DNA of 15,020 nucleotides, taken from Prevotella sp. (lineage in GTDB: Bacteria; Bacteroidota; Bacteroidia; Bacteroidales; Bacteroidaceae). Numbering within the stretch: the first letter of the stretch is position 1; every line of letters starts with the position of its first letter. The position numbers were made by a program, and so were the translations under genes. Below the pieces are notes generated by a model that did no database searches, was not told the DNA's origin, and worked only from the letters and a program-made list of their open reading frames with translations. Of the stretch, positions 14,975 through 15,020 are shown in pieces. The stretch covers positions 1 through 15,020 of the forward strand of contig JAHHQW010000055.1 of the NCBI GenBank assembly GCA_020026195.1. Direction: 5' to 3'.

Positions 14975-15020
14975 CATCGTGTTTTTCATAGTATTAGATT
15001 TAAGGTTAACAAAGGTTGGA
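14975..15020 (+). other. Untranslated leader or small RNA start, cut by window end
   Basis: About 46 bases follow the strong promoter without a start codon: a T-rich run, then TAGATTTAAGG and TTAACAAAGG. They must be the 5' part of a leader or of a non-coding RNA whose remainder is outside the window. The stretch looks familiar to me from other Bacteroidales intergenic regions, but I cannot confirm this. Confidence 0.4.

Noticed and set aside
1..15020. CRISPR array, insertion sequence, prophage, tRNA or defence island
   Set aside because: No regularly spaced direct repeats, transposase or integrase motifs, tRNA cloverleaf or defence-related domains were seen on either strand; the genes are housekeeping or envelope genes.

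Overview
The window reads as ordinary chromosomal core DNA from a member of the Bacteroidales, most likely a Prevotella-like or Bacteroides-like organism. The support is internal. Promoters fit the Bacteroidetes TTTG / N19-21 / TAnnTTTG pattern, Shine-Dalgarno sites are weak or absent, intergenic DNA is A/T-rich, and the set of genes (stand-alone pheS, LptD with a long periplasmic lead, a putative DUF4348 lipoprotein in front of murB, a CPTC glutaredoxin-like protein) is typical of that group. The genus call is inference.

Layout, left to right. Positions 1-194 are A/T-rich non-coding DNA ending in a clean terminator for the minus-strand glutaredoxin-like gene (195-518). A 361-base intergenic region holds two back-to-back promoters and a small cluster of inverted repeats. 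It is followed by dnaE (880-4587, plus), the replicative polymerase subunit. dnaE converges on lptD (4676-7486, minus) across a shared hairpin terminator. Also on the minus strand are an MFS transporter (7631-8827) and pheS (8951-9988), each separated by a hairpin, so they look like separate or loosely coupled transcription units. A divergent promoter region at about 10007-10064 then starts a tight plus-strand operon: putative DUF4348 lipoprotein (10119-10982), murB (10983-11996, start abutting the previous stop) and a PhnP-like metallo-beta-lactamase-fold hydrolase (12002-12766). A strong terminator closes it. A separately promoted secreted Sel1-repeat protein (12915-14738) ends with its own terminator. 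The last 200 bases hold a strong promoter whose gene lies outside the window.

Functionally the genes cover DNA replication (dnaE), translation (pheS), peptidoglycan precursor synthesis (murB), outer-membrane LPS assembly (lptD), transport, redox and envelope-associated proteins. I see no mobile element, CRISPR array, phage gene, tRNA, rRNA, toxin-antitoxin pair or defence system, and no evidence for a novel multi-gene system. The points most worth a second look are small: paired TATGCATAAA palindromes bracketing the Sel1 gene promoter, a cysteine repeated at one position in 10 of 16 Sel1 repeats, a sigma-54-like element overlapping the last promoter, the leader at the right edge, and the close linkage of murB with a PhnP-like hydrolase.
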